The translations under genes and the position numbers were made by a program. The notes below the pieces were generated by a model that saw nothing but the letters and a program-made list of their open reading frames with translations, made no database searches and had not been told where the DNA came from. A stretch of DNA of 35,713 nucleotides from a virus: positions 1 to 35,713 of the IMG/VR virus record IMGVR_UViG_3300042301_001726; one strand, given 5' to 3'. Of the stretch, positions 35,463-35,713 are shown piece after piece (within the stretch, counting starts at the first letter, position 1; each line of letters opens with the position of its first letter).

Positions 35463-35713
35463 ATGGAGAAATTTTTAAGTATCCCAGTAACAAACGAGCA
35501 GCGTCAATTGATCTCTGCGACAGGTATTGTATTGATTGAGCAAGAATCAACTACAGTTGTTCACGTGCACTACAAGGCTAGCACAGGAACTGATGTTGTT
35601 GTAATTACTCATGCAGCAGCACCAGCAGGTAACGAGTCTATGCGTGATGCTATTCAAGATGCTCTTGTAAGTGCATTGGCTACATCATGGACTTATGTAG
35701 CATTTGAGGTTGA
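35463..35713 (+). CDS. First gene of the structural module (3' truncated)
   Basis: The first 83 residues are visible: MEKFLSIPVTNEQRQLISAT, EQESTTVVHVHYKASTGTDV, VVITHAAAPAGNESMRDAIQ, DALVSALATSWTYVAFEV. The pattern 'MEKFLxIPV...vIEQxSTTxVxIxYxxxxxVxITHA..G..xxMRxAIQDAxVxAL' is one I recall from small structural proteins near capsid genes in Flavobacteriia phages. It may be a head decoration or similar small beta-sandwich protein. The leader carries the AAACCAAAAAA motif seen at other strong starts. It continues beyond the window. Confidence 0.6.
   Translation, partial: MEKFLSIPVTNEQRQLISATGIVLIEQESTTVVHVHYKASTGTDVVVITHAAAPAGNESMRDAIQDALVSALATSWTYVAFEV

Noticed and set aside
1-35713. CRISPR array, integrase, transposase or attachment sites
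   Set aside because: No regularly spaced repeats of CRISPR size, no recombinase or transposase motifs, and no direct repeats flanking the tRNA-like gene were seen; nothing points to lysogeny within this window.

Overview
The window is part of the genome of a tailed, probably podovirus-like, phage of a Bacteroidetes (Flavobacteriia-type) host. The evidence is an AT-rich sequence without Shine-Dalgarno sites (starts follow A-rich leaders such as AATAAT or AAACCAAAAAA), TAnnTTTG-type -7 promoter elements, a BT4734-like primase/SF3 helicase, and a P22 gp10-like tail stabilisation protein followed by a giant polyvalent virion protein. No terminase, portal, major capsid protein, integrase or recognisable endolysin lies in the window. 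Both edges cut virion genes, so the rest of the structural module lies outside.

Layout: (1) 1-19765, plus strand, neck/tail and ejection module: end of a structural gene, adaptor-like protein, 1462-aa stabilisation protein, Cys-rich fibre-like protein, structural protein, GNAT acetyltransferase, two internal or ejection-type proteins and a 3059-aa protein with an HETWH metallopeptidase motif. It ends convergently with the minus-strand block, the two stop codons sharing TTAA. (2) 19762-26058, minus strand: small protein, DnaA-domain-IV-like protein, VRR-NUC nuclease, PAPS-reductase/DndC-like PP-loop enzyme, Cys-rich proteins, a shortened tRNA-Leu-like gene, SNF2-type helicase and primase-helicase. 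(3) 26059-26251: noncoding element with TGTCR repeats, (TA)8-GGGA and a bidirectional terminator. (4) 26252-29046, minus strand, recombination module: SSB-like protein, PD-(D/E)XK exonuclease, C5 methyltransferase with a long nested +1 ORF, Sak-type annealing protein and a second DnaA-domain-IV-like protein. (5) 29043-34151: about 20 tiny minus-strand genes, mostly unknown, many joined by ATGA overlaps, including three micro-membrane proteins and a lipoprotein. (6) 34152-34984: an 830-bp divergent region with hairpins, a G-rich tetranucleotide repeat and no convincing gene. (7) 34985-35713, plus strand: one small gene, a terminator, a second copy of the (TA)8-GGGA element, a TATATTTG promoter and the first structural gene.

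The most unusual items are the paired (TA)8-GGGA elements, which resemble the initiation half of single-subunit phage RNA polymerase promoters or an origin; the short orphan RNA predicted from copy 1; the reading frame nested in the methyltransferase gene; and the tRNA-like gene with a truncated anticodon arm. All family assignments were made by reading motifs, without database searches.
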